A stretch of 37,922 nt of DNA from Candidatus Nanopelagicales bacterium (GCA_018609125.1 JABAYF010000015.1:67281-105202), one strand, 5' to 3'. Counted from the stretch's first letter, positions 1 through 8,494 are shown. The notes: generated from the letters alone by a model not told the origin. Numbers and translations are program-made.

Positions 1-458
1 CCCATGCTTGCCACGTGCACGAGGGACCCGCTGCCCGCCTTCATCATGTGTTGGATGGCGTACTTGGAACAGAAGACGTATGAATCAAGATTGATGGCCA
101 TGACCTTGTGCCACCACTCGGCGGTGGTTTCGTGCAGGGCCGCCATGGATCCAGGATTGTCAATGCCGTATTGCCAGCCGACGCCAGCGTTGTTGATCAG
201 CACATCGATGCGTCCGTAGGCATCGATAGTGGCATCCATCAGGGCCTGGCAGTTCGCATCAACCGAAAGGTCGGTTGCGTAGACCATTCCCTGACCACCG
301 TTGCTCAACGCAGAGGCGAGGGATTCGTCGAGGGTGGACTGAGTACGTGCTGATCCGACGACGATGGCGCCTTCTGCCGCGCACCGCTCCATTGTTGCTC
401 GACCGATACCGGTGCTTGCGCCGGTGATCACGACGACCTTGTTGTCTAGACGGCCCAT
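1..458 (-). CDS. SDR-family oxidoreductase, N-terminal part (cut by window edge)
   Basis: NAD(P)-dependent short-chain dehydrogenase/reductase; about 152 N-terminal residues are present and the gene runs off the left edge. Visible are the cofactor motif TGASTGIG near residue 12, the structural NNAG motif, and a catalytic-serine region (HVAS) just before the edge; the YxxxK active site lies outside the window. Two adjacent ATG codons exist (461 and 458). AGGAGG ends at 464, giving a workable 5-nt spacing only for 458, so that start is preferred. It lies 43 bp downstream of the zinc alcohol dehydrogenase on the same strand and is probably co-transcribed with it, suggesting consecutive oxidation of an alcohol or polyol. 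Substrate unknown; the family call is secure. Confidence 0.9.
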   Translation of the reverse strand, partial: MGRLDNKVVVITGASTGIGRATMERCAAEGAIVVGSARTQSTLDESLASALSNGGQGMVYATDLSVDANCQALMDATIDAYGRIDVLINNAGVGWQYGIDNPGSMAALHETTAEWWHKVMAINLDSYVFCSKYAIQHMMKAGSGSLVHVASM

Positions 459-501
459 CATGTCCTCCTGGAATTGTTCAGTTCAACGACGGATAGAAAA
501 T

Positions 502-1548
502 TTATGGCTTTACTTGAACCTTGATCGAGATGTCTTTATCCAATTGCGTTCTAAACGCCTGTTCGATTTGCTCGAGCGGAAATGTGTGGGTGATTGCCGG
601 AGCAGCAGTGATGCGGCCGGAATCGAGTAGCTGTAGGACCTCTGCGAACTCGCCCTTATAAGCGAAGGTACCCGAAACGCTCATTTCCTTTTGGACGATT
701 TGATTAGCTGGGATAGCAGGCTCGCCTTCGTAAAGGGCTGCGATCCGAAGTTTTCCCGCAGTCCTAGTCATGGAAATCGCCTGGCTCAATAGCGCTGCGG
801 AACCGGAAGCTTCGATGACTATGTCTGCACGAGCTCCCACACCGTATGCTCCCTCGCCGGTGATTCGCGTCACAGCAGCAAGGGGATCCTCATCTCGGCC
901 ATTGATAGTGATATCGGCACCGAACTCGCGGGCGAGATTGAGTCGCGCGGCTGAAACATCGATACCAATGATTCGTCCGGCGCCCATGGCCTTGAGCATC
1001 TGCACGGTGTTTACGCCGATGCTTCCAAGCCCAATCACTACGCAGGTATCTGTGGGCAGTGGCGCCGCAGATTTAGCTGCATGGAGTGCGACCGCCAAGG
1101 GCTCAACGAGCGCTGCGGCTGCATCATCGACCGATGCGGGAATGACGTGTACGTTGCCACCGCGAACCGCGTTGGGAACGCGGACGAATTCGGCAAAGGC
1201 ACCGGGCAGGCCGTAGGCGATACTTGCGGCTAACCCGGTCTCACAAAGATGCGTGGACCCTTCGAGGCAGCGCGGACAGCGTCCGCACACAGATAGTGGT
1301 ACAGCGGTGACCCGGTCACCGATAGCGATGTCTTGGACGTTGGCACCACGAGCGATGACCGTACCGCTGAATTCATGACCCATGATCTGGCCGGGAGCAA
1401 CAAATGCTCCTTCAAGATAGGAGTGCAGGTCCGAACCGCAAATTCCACAGTCGGCTACCTTGACGATGATGTCGCTCGAACCACATTCAGGGTCGGGCAC
1501 GTTATGTAGGACTAACTTTTCCGGGCCTTCGAAAACTGCTGCGCGCAC
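502..1548 (-). CDS. Zinc-dependent medium-chain alcohol dehydrogenase (butanediol/threonine dehydrogenase-like)
   Basis: 348-residue medium-chain dehydrogenase of the Tdh/sorbitol/2,3-butanediol dehydrogenase group, the usual length. The catalytic-zinc region is CGICGSDLH and GHEFSG near residues 34-60; the structural-zinc cysteines are CGRCPRC plus a later Cys near residues 93-107; the Rossmann motif is GLGSIG near 173. It oxidises a secondary alcohol or polyol with NAD(P). The start is GTG, chosen because GGAGGT lies 5 nt upstream and the N-terminus MRAAVFEG is typical. It has its own upstream region with a TACTAT -10 box and GGTCTGATGTT motifs shared with the livK and SDR promoters, so it may be co-regulated with the transporter. 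Exact substrate cannot be told from sequence. Confidence 0.88.
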   Translation of the reverse strand: MRAAVFEGPEKLVLHNVPDPECGSSDIIVKVADCGICGSDLHSYLEGAFVAPGQIMGHEFSGTVIARGANVQDIAIGDRVTAVPLSVCGRCPRCLEGSTHLCETGLAASIAYGLPGAFAEFVRVPNAVRGGNVHVIPASVDDAAAALVEPLAVALHAAKSAAPLPTDTCVVIGLGSIGVNTVQMLKAMGAGRIIGIDVSAARLNLAREFGADITINGRDEDPLAAVTRITGEGAYGVGARADIVIEASGSAALLSQAISMTRTAGKLRIAALYEGEPAIPANQIVQKEMSVSGTFAYKGEFAEVLQLLDSGRITAAPAITHTFPLEQIEQAFRTQLDKDISIKVQVKP

Positions 1549-1564
1549 GGTGGACCTCCGAAAT

Positions 1565-1577
1565 TGGTCTGATGTTC
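1565..1577. promoter_or_regulatory. Operator-like motif TGGTCTGATGTTC upstream of the alcohol dehydrogenase
   Basis: TGGTCTGATGTTC lies in the adh leader and continues into an imperfect palindrome (CTGATG-TTCA-CATCGG, 1569-1584). A second, inverted copy of the core (CTCTGATGTTT on the minus strand) lies at 1628-1638. Near-identical TGGTCGGATGTTT occurs upstream of livK (7642) and of the SDR gene (8495). The left half resembles half-sites of FadR-type GntR regulators (TGGTCNGACCA). Functional role is inferred. Confidence 0.4.
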
Positions 1578-1596
1578 ACATCGGTTCGTCGACTAG

Positions 1597-1602
1597 ATAG
1601 TA
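1597..1602 (-). promoter_or_regulatory. Candidate -10 box (TACTAT) for the alcohol dehydrogenase operon
   Basis: TACTAT on the minus strand about 50 nt upstream of the GTG start, followed by CTAG. The livK promoter candidate has the same TACTAT followed by ATTAG. No good -35 box is seen at 17-18 bp, which would fit an activated or repressible promoter. Confidence 0.4.
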
Positions 1603-1658
1603 GAAGTTTCTCGGGCTTCGCGCAGACAAACATCAGAGGTTTCTGCGTGAATGTGGTC

Positions 1659-1685
1659 ACTCCGATGGCTACGCGGCATCGGAGT
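1659..1685 (-). terminator. Hairpin at the end of livF
   Basis: Perfect 9-bp inverted repeat ACTCCGATG / CATCGGAGT with a 9-nt loop that contains the livF stop codon. No U-tract follows, as is common in actinobacterial terminators. It would end the liv transcript before the adh promoter. Confidence 0.5.
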
Positions 1686-2385
1686 CTGTTCCTGCTGTGA
1701 GGTAGGCGTCTTCGATCTCGCTGATCCGTTCGCGAGCCTCTGCTCCGGTCAGATCCAATACGACGGAGCCGCGCTGCATCACGATGGCTCGATCGGCATA
1801 AGCCAGCGCCTTGCGGGCATGCTGCTCCACCATCAAAACTCCGGTCTGGCGCTCATCGGCAGCCTGACGAACCGCTTTCAGGAGGCGATCTACGATAAGT
1901 GGCGCCAACCCCAGCGATAGTTCATCAGCGAGCAGGAGCCGAGGTTCCCGTGCCAAGGCTCGGCCGAGTGTCAACATTTGCTGCTCGCCGCCGGAGAGTA
2001 ACCCTGCGCGTGTGGTGAGTCGGGATTCCAACTCGGGAAAGAGTGCGGTGACTGACTCGATGGGTAAACCAGCGCAGCGAATATTTTCTGACGTCGTCAG
2101 GCTCCTGATGATTGAGCGTTCCTCGGTCACGAACGAAAGCCCGGCACGCGCCTTGCGATAGAGCGGCTCGTCGGTGAGGCCATCCAGCATCTCAACGGTC
2201 CCCGCCATCAACGGTAGTACCCCTGTGATGCCGAGCAGTGTTGTGGTTTTTCCAGCACCATTTGGGCCAAGCAAGCAGACAACCTCACCCGGCCGCACAG
2301 TGAATGAAACATCCCGCACGACAGGCTGCCCGACATAGCCGACGCTGAGGTTGCTTGCTTTCAGTACGGCGGAGTCTACGGTCAT
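1669..2385 (-). CDS. livF: Branched-chain amino acid-type ABC transporter ATP-binding protein LivF
   Basis: 238-residue cytoplasmic ATPase, the second nucleotide-binding subunit of a Liv/HAAT-type importer. Walker A GPNGAGKTT near residue 40, signature LSGGEQQ near 134, Walker B LLLADE near 155, and switch histidine in VEQHA. The start ATG overlaps the stop of the upstream LivHMG fusion by 4 nt (ATGA), with GGAGGC 6 nt upstream, so translation is coupled. It pairs with the ATPase domain fused to the permease. The family is secure, but Liv-like systems import many substrates besides branched-chain amino acids (amides, urea, aromatic acids), so the ligand is open. Confidence 0.93.
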   Translation of the reverse strand: MTVDSAVLKASNLSVGYVGQPVVRDVSFTVRPGEVVCLLGPNGAGKTTTLLGITGVLPLMAGTVEMLDGLTDEPLYRKARAGLSFVTEERSIIRSLTTSENIRCAGLPIESVTALFPELESRLTTRAGLLSGGEQQMLTLGRALAREPRLLLADELSLGLAPLIVDRLLKAVRQAADERQTGVLMVEQHARKALAYADRAIVMQRGSVVLDLTGAEARERISEIEDAYLTAGTDSDAA

Positions 2386-5300
2386 GGTTTTGCCTCCACG
2401 CCTGTCTCGTCTCGGTCAATGAGTTCTTGTTGGTGATGAGCGTCCTCGGGATCCTCATCACCCAGGTAGGCCGCGATAACAGCCGGATCATTACGGACAT
2501 GATCGGGAGATCCGTGACTGATTTTGCAACCGAAGTCCAACACGACGATGTCGTCACAGACGCTCATGACGAAATTAATGTCGTGCTCAACGAGCAAGAT
2601 GGACATGCCCCACTCATCGGCCAGCCGTTTGACTAGCGCCGCCAATTCGCGAGTCTCCGATTCGTTGAGGCCCGCTGCTGGCTCATCGAGTAGTAAGACA
2701 CTCGGTTGCCCTGCTACTGCGCGCGCGATCGCGAGCAACCGCCGCTTGCCGTAGGACAGATCATCAACTCCCCGAGGCAGATCATCTTCAAGTTTGAACT
2801 CCTGGACAGCGTTGACCAGGGCCTGGGGAGGTTGAGCCTGAACCGGCCAGACCAGGTCTCTGAAGTAGGAAATAAAATCGCGGGGTTCGCTGGCGGCTCG
2901 AAGGTTATCGATAACCGTCATGTCCTCGAATAACTCCAGCGCCTGGAATGACCGACCCACACCTGCTCGACTGCGTCGCGTGGTGACCCAGTTGGTCATA
3001 TCTAGGCCATCGAGTTGAATTCGCCCGGCCGCGGGCTTGGTGAAGCCGGTCACCGCGTCAATGAGCGAGGTCTTGCCCGCACCATTGGGCCCGATGAGCC
3101 CGATGATCTTGCCGGGAGCGATCTCAAGATCCACTGAGTCCACGGCTGTAGTTCCACCGTAACGCACAGTGAGCCCCTCGACGGTCAGAGTTTTCGGCGG
3201 AACCTTGATGATGGTCGCGCTGACCTCGGGCATTTTGATGGGCGCTCCAGGGAGATCACGAGGGCCGATGATCAATTTGATAATCGCCAGGACCGCGAAG
3301 ACGGCGGCAACTGGATACATCGTGAGCATGGTCATGAGAAGGGCACCGAGAAGAGCCTCGGTGACGACGAATGCGCTGATGCGTTGTCGGGCAGACATCG
3401 TTGTGTGCAGGAGTGTCGCCAATGTGCTGATCTGAGCGAGGATCAGCGTCATCGCGGCGACGGCTTGCCAGTCGAGAAGGTATGCGGCGATCGGCACGGC
3501 GACAGCTACAGCCGCGACACCGGCACCCGTAGCGGCCGGCATCTTTACGTCAGCGAATAGCGGCGCAATCGCTAAAGCGATGAGTGAGGTCGCGATGAGT
3601 GGGGTCGTCTCTGGAATGGAACCTAGGAGAGCTAAGACGGCTGCGAGCGCGACCGGCAGGCCAAGGGCCGCCGAGGCGGCACCGATCGTGGGCGTTTCAC
3701 GCGTCAAGATCCAGGTAGTGGCTCCGATGACGATCACGATGAGAGCCAGCGCTAGGCCGCCCCGGTCGGGTCCCTGCACGGCGTACACGACGGCTGCACC
3801 GATGAGGGCGACGCCGAGGGTCGCAACTGCCGCGCCCAGACCAGCGCGCAGCGGGTTTCGTTTGAGTACAGCGAGCGTGATCGTAGCCATCAAGACCACC
3901 AACATGATGACGGTGACTGAACCTCCATCGAGCGCGATGGAGACGATTGCCAACAGCAAACCGAATATGCGCGTGGCTAGCCCACCACCACGCACTGCTG
4001 TCATGCCGGCGGCAACGCCGATTCCGATGAGTGCGATTTCCAACCGGAACCAAGTCCACCAGGACAGTTCAGGGATCAAAGCAACAGCAGCGATTCCCAA
4101 GACGAACCCCACGCCCGGAAGAATGATCCACGAGGGGACTCGGATTCCTTCGCGCAGGTATCGGCGCATCAACTGCGCATTGGTCATGACCTCTTTGACA
4201 ATGCCATCCTGATTAGCGAGCACCATGATTATGAGCGCCACACCACCGATGAGGGGAATCCACGCATCGATGCCGTCGCCCAAGGAGTTGAGAATACGCG
4301 CGTTGAACCCGCCACCGAAGAGCGTTCCGGCAAGCGGTGCGCCAGCAAGGTAGCCAATGCCACCGATCATGGCGTTGCCGATGAGAAGGATCGAGTCGAA
4401 GTTTGTGAACGTTGAATACGATGCTGCCGTGTTTCGGAACACGTAGAGCACGCCGCCCAGCGCTGCGATTCCAGCGCCAATGCCGAAGGCGTACATTTTC
4501 GCACTGACGATTCCGATGCCAAGTGCCGCGGCCGCGCGCTCGTTGGCGCGCACTGCCAAGAGGCGACGACCGACCCGACCTCTGCGAATATTGCTCACCA
4601 CTAAAATCATCAGTAGGAGCACGCACAGCGTGAAGATGGCATAACGCTCTGGGAACTCGTTGCTGCTGAGGTTGATACCCGCGATGGTGGGGTCGGGCAA
4701 TAGGGTTCCCTGGATGCCACCGGTGAGGTCTTGATTCTTGAACAAGACAAGTTCAAGGACGGTGCCCAGGCCAAGTGTCAAGATTGCTAGGTTGATGCCG
4801 CGAGTGCGAACTGCGGGAAGGGCAAAGAGCAGGCCCAATGGAACCGTGGCAATGACACCTGCCGCGATGGCCAGTAGGAAGGGTATTTCAAAGACAGCAG
4901 TGAGGCGCCCGGCGACGTATGCGCCGAAAATCGCTATCGAGAATTGCGCAAGTGATAGTTGGCCTGCATAGCCGGTCAAAACGATGATCGACAAGACGAT
5001 GATCGAGATGGTGATCGTGACGATGAAACTGTCAATCCACAACGGTGTCACGGAAAAGACCATCGCGCCAACAATGAGTAGCGCGGCACCAACGAGGCCC
5101 CAGCGAATCTGGCCGGTACCAACTGAAGGAAGTCGCTGCAAGATGTAGTCGCGTTGAGGAATTCCTTGTCCACGCAACATCATCCACACAACTATGAAGG
5201 CGAATGGGACTGCTTGGCCGATACCTGGAAGACCCGGAACGAGTGAACTCACCTCTGTTTGGGTTACGCCAATAGCTAGGCCTGCTAAGAGTGCAATCGG

Positions 5301-6014
5301 GAATGAACGGAACCCAGCAACGAGCGCGGTCGACGTTGCAGCAAGCACCAGATTGGTCATGACGCTCGGCTGCAGGGTCACGATCGGCATGATGAGCACG
5401 GCTGCAACGCCAGCGAGGGCACTGCCGATGCTCCAGTTGATGATTGCGACGCGGCTGGGTGACCAGCCCAAAGAGGAGGCTACGACCTCGTTCTCAGCAA
5501 CGGCAGTTGTGCCGAGACCAAATCGGGTGTAGCGGTAAAAGACATAAAGTCCAAAGGTGACGGCGATGGCGATGAGAAGCAGAACTAGTCGATCAGCAGT
5601 GAAGAAGACGTCACCAAAAACGTTGATGCGATCGAGGGGAAGGCTGCTCTTCACAATCTTGGGGGCTGAGCCGTAATAGAGGATTGCGATCGACTGCAGG
5701 GTTATCAACACGCCCAATGTGGCAATGACGCGGACGAGTGGAGAACGTTTGCGTAGCGGCCGCATGATGAACTGCTGGACAAGTGCGCCGACTAATGCTG
5801 AAGAGAGCCCACCGGCGGCAAGCGCCACGAGAAATGGCATCCCCTGATTGACCTGCAGTTCCCAAGCGACGTATGCGCCCACCATGCCGATCGCACCCAA
5901 GGCAAGGTTGAGTACGCCTGAGCCGCGAAAAATGACGATGAGTCCTTGCGCAGCGAGAACGTAGAGGGCGCCAATGCCGAGGCCGAGGAGGCCGAAACGT
6001 ACGAGATCTTCCAA
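2382..6014 (-). CDS. Fused LivH-LivM-(extra membrane domain)-LivG ABC transporter protein
   Basis: A single 1210-residue polypeptide carrying both permeases and one ATPase of a Liv-type importer. Residues 1-295 match LivH; about 305-610 match LivM (TGYAGQLSLAQFS near 347); 942-1190 are a LivG-type ATPase with Walker A GPNGAGKTS (975-983), signature LSYGK (1086), Walker B VLLLDEP (1106) and switch His1144. Residues about 622-920 are an additional very hydrophobic region with roughly 11-12 candidate membrane helices that shows no LivH or LivM signature to my eye. Separate proteins, or LivM-LivG fusions, are the common arrangement. The start appears to be TTG at 6014 with GGAG 9 nt upstream; the N-terminus fits LivH. 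The frame is open throughout, so this is not a sequencing merge. Translationally coupled to livF. Confidence 0.9.
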   Translation of the reverse strand: MEDLVRFGLLGLGIGALYVLAAQGLIVIFRGSGVLNLALGAIGMVGAYVAWELQVNQGMPFLVALAAGGLSSALVGALVQQFIMRPLRKRSPLVRVIATLGVLITLQSIAILYYGSAPKIVKSSLPLDRINVFGDVFFTADRLVLLLIAIAVTFGLYVFYRYTRFGLGTTAVAENEVVASSLGWSPSRVAIINWSIGSALAGVAAVLIMPIVTLQPSVMTNLVLAATSTALVAGFRSFPIALLAGLAIGVTQTEVSSLVPGLPGIGQAVPFAFIVVWMMLRGQGIPQRDYILQRLPSVGTGQIRWGLVGAALLIVGAMVFSVTPLWIDSFIVTITISIIVLSIIVLTGYAGQLSLAQFSIAIFGAYVAGRLTAVFEIPFLLAIAAGVIATVPLGLLFALPAVRTRGINLAILTLGLGTVLELVLFKNQDLTGGIQGTLLPDPTIAGINLSSNEFPERYAIFTLCVLLLMILVVSNIRRGRVGRRLLAVRANERAAAALGIGIVSAKMYAFGIGAGIAALGGVLYVFRNTAASYSTFTNFDSILLIGNAMIGGIGYLAGAPLAGTLFGGGFNARILNSLGDGIDAWIPLIGGVALIIMVLANQDGIVKEVMTNAQLMRRYLREGIRVPSWIILPGVGFVLGIAAVALIPELSWWTWFRLEIALIGIGVAAGMTAVRGGGLATRIFGLLLAIVSIALDGGSVTVIMLVVLMATITLAVLKRNPLRAGLGAAVATLGVALIGAAVVYAVQGPDRGGLALALIVIVIGATTWILTRETPTIGAASAALGLPVALAAVLALLGSIPETTPLIATSLIALAIAPLFADVKMPAATGAGVAAVAVAVPIAAYLLDWQAVAAMTLILAQISTLATLLHTTMSARQRISAFVVTEALLGALLMTMLTMYPVAAVFAVLAIIKLIIGPRDLPGAPIKMPEVSATIIKVPPKTLTVEGLTVRYGGTTAVDSVDLEIAPGKIIGLIGPNGAGKTSLIDAVTGFTKPAAGRIQLDGLDMTNWVTTRRSRAGVGRSFQALELFEDMTVIDNLRAASEPRDFISYFRDLVWPVQAQPPQALVNAVQEFKLEDDLPRGVDDLSYGKRRLLAIARAVAGQPSVLLLDEPAAGLNESETRELAALVKRLADEWGMSILLVEHDINFVMSVCDDIVVLDFGCKISHGSPDHVRNDPAVIAAYLGDEDPEDAHHQQELIDRDETGVEAKP

Positions 6015-6089
6015 GAGATAACTCCAGATCTGGCGGCGGTTAGGTGACGGGGATTGATGGGAGTCAGAACCTATGGCAGTAGGGCCTAT

Positions 6090-6139
6090 AGAAGAGGGGT
6101 TCCACAGCCATCAATGGATGACCGTGAAACCCCTCTTCT
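6090..6139 (-). terminator. Long hairpin between livK and the LivHMG fusion (attenuator or mRNA-stabilising element)
   Basis: In minus-strand RNA a nearly continuous 23-bp stem closes on a 4-nt CAUU loop: 16 outer pairs with one wobble (AGAAGAGGGGUUUCAC against GUGGAACCCCUCUUCU), then a G-U pair and GUCAUC/GAUGGC. It starts 11 nt after the livK stop. There is no U-tract, so partial termination or 3'-end protection of livK mRNA is more likely than full termination. This would give an excess of binding protein over membrane complex, as described for other ABC operons. Confidence 0.6.
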
Positions 6140-6149
6140 GCGGAGACTA

Positions 6150-7454
6150 TTAGTCGGAGATGATCGGGCCGACGTTGTCAAATTCCCCACAGGCGCCAAG
6201 TGGAGCAATGACGCCATCTTGAACCTGAGAATAGACAACAGAGGTGTTGAACATCCGCAGGAACGCGGGGAATCCGGTGAATTCATCCCGGAAATTCACA
6301 TCCGGAATCATGCCCGGCAGGTTCACGACCGCGGTACTTGCCGCCGTCGCGAAGTTAGCCGCATTGACATCGTCGGTCATCGACTCGACGATCTGGCTGA
6401 AGCCCATGTAGGCCGTCCAGGTACCCAATCCACCGAGGCTGTTGTAGTCCTCAGAAGCCGGGGCGCTAATTGTGTCAAGCGCACCTCGGTAGTCGGCCCA
6501 CACATCACAGCTGAGGTCAGGGTAGGCGCCCACGACGTATGCGCCCTCTGACGCATCAGGAGACTGTGCGACGACCTTGCTGGACAGGTTGCCCTGCGGG
6601 CCGAAGAGCTTGGCGGTGGGGGCGGCTTGCTCCCACGCTGGCATCCAAGCAAGGAACGGCGTCTCAGAAACCACCATCAGCACGCAGTCCGTGCCACCGG
6701 CGAGTGCCTCGGCCACCTGTGGTGCATAGTCCTGGGCCGTGGCAGGTAGGACAGTGAATTCCTGGTCAAGCTTGTCAGCGCCACCCAGACGCTCGGCGGC
6801 CACCTGCAGGACACCGAAGAAGGATTCAGCACCCTGGATGATCACGGCGTGCATCTTCTCGCAGCCTTCTTCAAGGCCCTTCTTGACGAAGCCAACGCCG
6901 TACATCTGATGGCTACCGAGTGGGAAAGCCAACTTGCTCTGGAATTCCTGAGCACCGAGCATGCAGCAGGCACCGAAGTACGCGACGTTGGCAGGCTCGA
7001 GAATGTCCACGATGGCGTCGGGGGCGAAGTTGAACGAACCGACGACCGCGACGACTCCGTTGTCGACCGCTTTACGAGCACAGGCTGTGGAGCCATCGGC
7101 AGTGCCCTGGCTGTCACAGACGTCAACCTCGAGCGGGCGACCGTTGATGCCACCGTTGGCGTTAATCCACGCCTCGTAAGCCTCAGCGGTGTATTCGATG
7201 TTGGGGTAAATCGGACCTTGCGAGTTGATGTCCGTCACGGTCATCGTCTTGATCGGTTCACCAACGGGTTCCGGCGAAGGGGCCGCCGAGGTGGTGGCAT
7301 CAGTGGGGGCAGGGGCGGTAGTGCTGCCCGAGTCACCGCCTGAACCGCCGCATGCTGCTAGCACGAGTGTTGCCGCAGCCGCGACTGCGGCTACGCGCCA
7401 AGACATTTTGCTGCGGCGCAGCGCACCTGTCTTGGGGAGGAAAGATTGAGTCAT
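6150..7454 (-). CDS. livK: Liv-type ABC transporter substrate-binding lipoprotein
   Basis: 434-residue extracytoplasmic binding protein of the receptor-ligand-binding (Peripla_BP_6/LivJ) family. The N-terminus has basic residues, a hydrophobic stretch and a lipobox LAAC with Cys35, so the mature protein is lipid-anchored outside the membrane; a Gly/Ser/Thr/Pro-rich linker follows. Internal features such as GGINGRPLEVDVCDSQGT and ARKAVDNGVVAVVG are typical of the family. ATG 7454 is preceded by AAAGGCGAGG; the internal Met17 is a less likely start because it would shorten the signal peptide n-region. It is the first gene of the transporter set, with about 220 bp of AT-rich upstream DNA. Ligand not predictable by eye. 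Confidence 0.9.
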   Translation of the reverse strand: MTQSFLPKTGALRRSKMSWRVAAVAAAATLVLAACGGSGGDSGSTTAPAPTDATTSAAPSPEPVGEPIKTMTVTDINSQGPIYPNIEYTAEAYEAWINANGGINGRPLEVDVCDSQGTADGSTACARKAVDNGVVAVVGSFNFAPDAIVDILEPANVAYFGACCMLGAQEFQSKLAFPLGSHQMYGVGFVKKGLEEGCEKMHAVIIQGAESFFGVLQVAAERLGGADKLDQEFTVLPATAQDYAPQVAEALAGGTDCVLMVVSETPFLAWMPAWEQAAPTAKLFGPQGNLSSKVVAQSPDASEGAYVVGAYPDLSCDVWADYRGALDTISAPASEDYNSLGGLGTWTAYMGFSQIVESMTDDVNAANFATAASTAVVNLPGMIPDVNFRDEFTGFPAFLRMFNTSVVYSQVQDGVIAPLGACGEFDNVGPIISD

Positions 7455-7607
7455 ATGCCTCGCCTTTCGGAAGTTACCGCCGCTGGGACGGATCCGGGAG
7501 TGGTGCGTAGGACGGTCGTCCGATGTCTGAGTATTGTCAAGGGATCACCGGACTTCTGACACACGATTGCAATAATTGATATGGAAATATGTCTGATTTA
7601 CCCTAAT

Positions 7608-7613
7608 ATAGTA
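7608..7613 (-). promoter_or_regulatory. Candidate livK promoter in an AT-rich 221-bp upstream region
   Basis: The stretch between livK and the upstream SDR gene is clearly more AT-rich than its surroundings. It holds TACTAT (this feature), resembling the adh -10 box, and a direct repeat GGAAATAT at 7583-7590 and 7615-7622 (32 bp apart, about three helical turns). A second candidate is TTGACA (7540-7535) with GACCGT 17 bp downstream (7517-7512). Which one is used cannot be decided from sequence. Confidence 0.35.
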
Positions 7614-7641
7614 CGGAAATATTTTTTGTGACGTCCGCAGA

Positions 7642-7654
7642 TGGTCGGATGTTT
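7642..7654. promoter_or_regulatory. Operator-like motif TGGTCGGATGTTT upstream of livK
   Basis: Exact 13-nt match to the motif at 8495-8507 upstream of the SDR gene, and 11 of 13 to that at 1565-1577 upstream of adh. It lies about 30 bp upstream of the candidate livK -10 box, a position typical of activator or operator sites. The DNA-binding protein is not in the window. Confidence 0.4.
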
Positions 7655-7675
7655 CACCGAAAGGGGGCCGGTACT

Positions 7676-8431
7676 TCAGCGAATGACGCTACCGCCATCA
7701 ATGGGTATCGTGTGCCCGTGGATGAAGTCGGCATCATCGCTGGCCAAGAAGCACACGAGTTTGGCTACATCGCTGGCAAGACCGTAGCGGCCAGCGGGTG
7801 CCTGGGTCGTGAGTTCATGAAATGGCCCGCCCTCACAAGTCCACTCGGCGGTTAACGGAGTTTCGATCACGCCTGGACCAATGCCGACAGCGCGAATACC
7901 TAGGTGGCCGTAGTCGTAGGCTGTCTGCTTCGTTAGCCCGGTGACACCATGTTTTGCAGCGGTGTACTCCACGCCAGTTTTGCTGGCAATGAAACCTGAC
8001 ACCGAAGCGACATTGATGATGACGCCCTTGCCGCGCTTGAGCATTCCCGGGATCGTGAATTTAGAACAAAGGAATACTCCTTTCATGTCAACACTTTGCA
8101 CGAAATCCCAGGATTCCTCCGACACCTCGTGAAGTGGTTTGAGTTCACCGACAACTCCGGCATTGTTCACCAAGATGTCAATGCCCCCGTAGGCTGACTC
8201 GACGGCCTCGACCATTAATTGCACAGATGTACTGTCACTCACGTCGACGTGGATTGCCATCCCTTGCCCACCGGAGCTGTCAATCATTGACACTGTTTCT
8301 TGGGCGCTTTCCGCGTTGATGTCCGCCACCGCTAATCGAGAGCCGCTACCGGCCAGCGCCAGAGCCGAAGCGCGGCCGAGACCGGAACCGGCGCCGGTGA
8401 TGAGACAGACTTTATTTGCAAGACCCTGCAT
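7676..8431 (-). CDS. SDR-family NAD(P)-dependent oxidoreductase
   Basis: 251-residue classical short-chain dehydrogenase: cofactor motif TGAGSGLG near residue 11, NNAG near 88, catalytic Ser in NVASVSG and YTAAK active site near 155, and C-terminal GG(S) typical of the glucose/3-ketoacyl-type group. The ATG at 8431 is chosen because GGAGG lies 5-6 nt upstream and the N-terminus MQGLANKVCLITG is canonical; a 39-residue upstream extension in the open frame lacks family similarity. It is followed on the same strand by livK after 221 bp and shares a promoter motif with it. A role in oxidising the transported compound or a derivative is inferred; substrate unknown. Confidence 0.88.
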   Translation of the reverse strand: MQGLANKVCLITGAGSGLGRASALALAGSGSRLAVADINAESAQETVSMIDSSGGQGMAIHVDVSDSTSVQLMVEAVESAYGGIDILVNNAGVVGELKPLHEVSEESWDFVQSVDMKGVFLCSKFTIPGMLKRGKGVIINVASVSGFIASKTGVEYTAAKHGVTGLTKQTAYDYGHLGIRAVGIGPGVIETPLTAEWTCEGGPFHELTTQAPAGRYGLASDVAKLVCFLASDDADFIHGHTIPIDGGSVIR

Positions 8432-8494
8432 CGTTACCTCCGTTGCCCGTTCGGACGATGAAATGACGCATTGATCGACCGAGCGTCCATTGAT

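Noticed and set aside
3580-4212. 210-residue plus-strand open frame rich in Ala/Thr/Met/Arg
   Set aside because: It is antisense to the hydrophobic region of the LivHMG fusion. Its odd composition is what the reverse strand of membrane-helix codons gives.
2382-6014. Possibility that the 1210-residue fusion is an assembly or frameshift artefact
   Set aside because: The frame stays open over more than 3.6 kb with intact LivH, LivM and LivG domains and a 4-nt coupled start of livF; an artefact would need lost stops at several joins.
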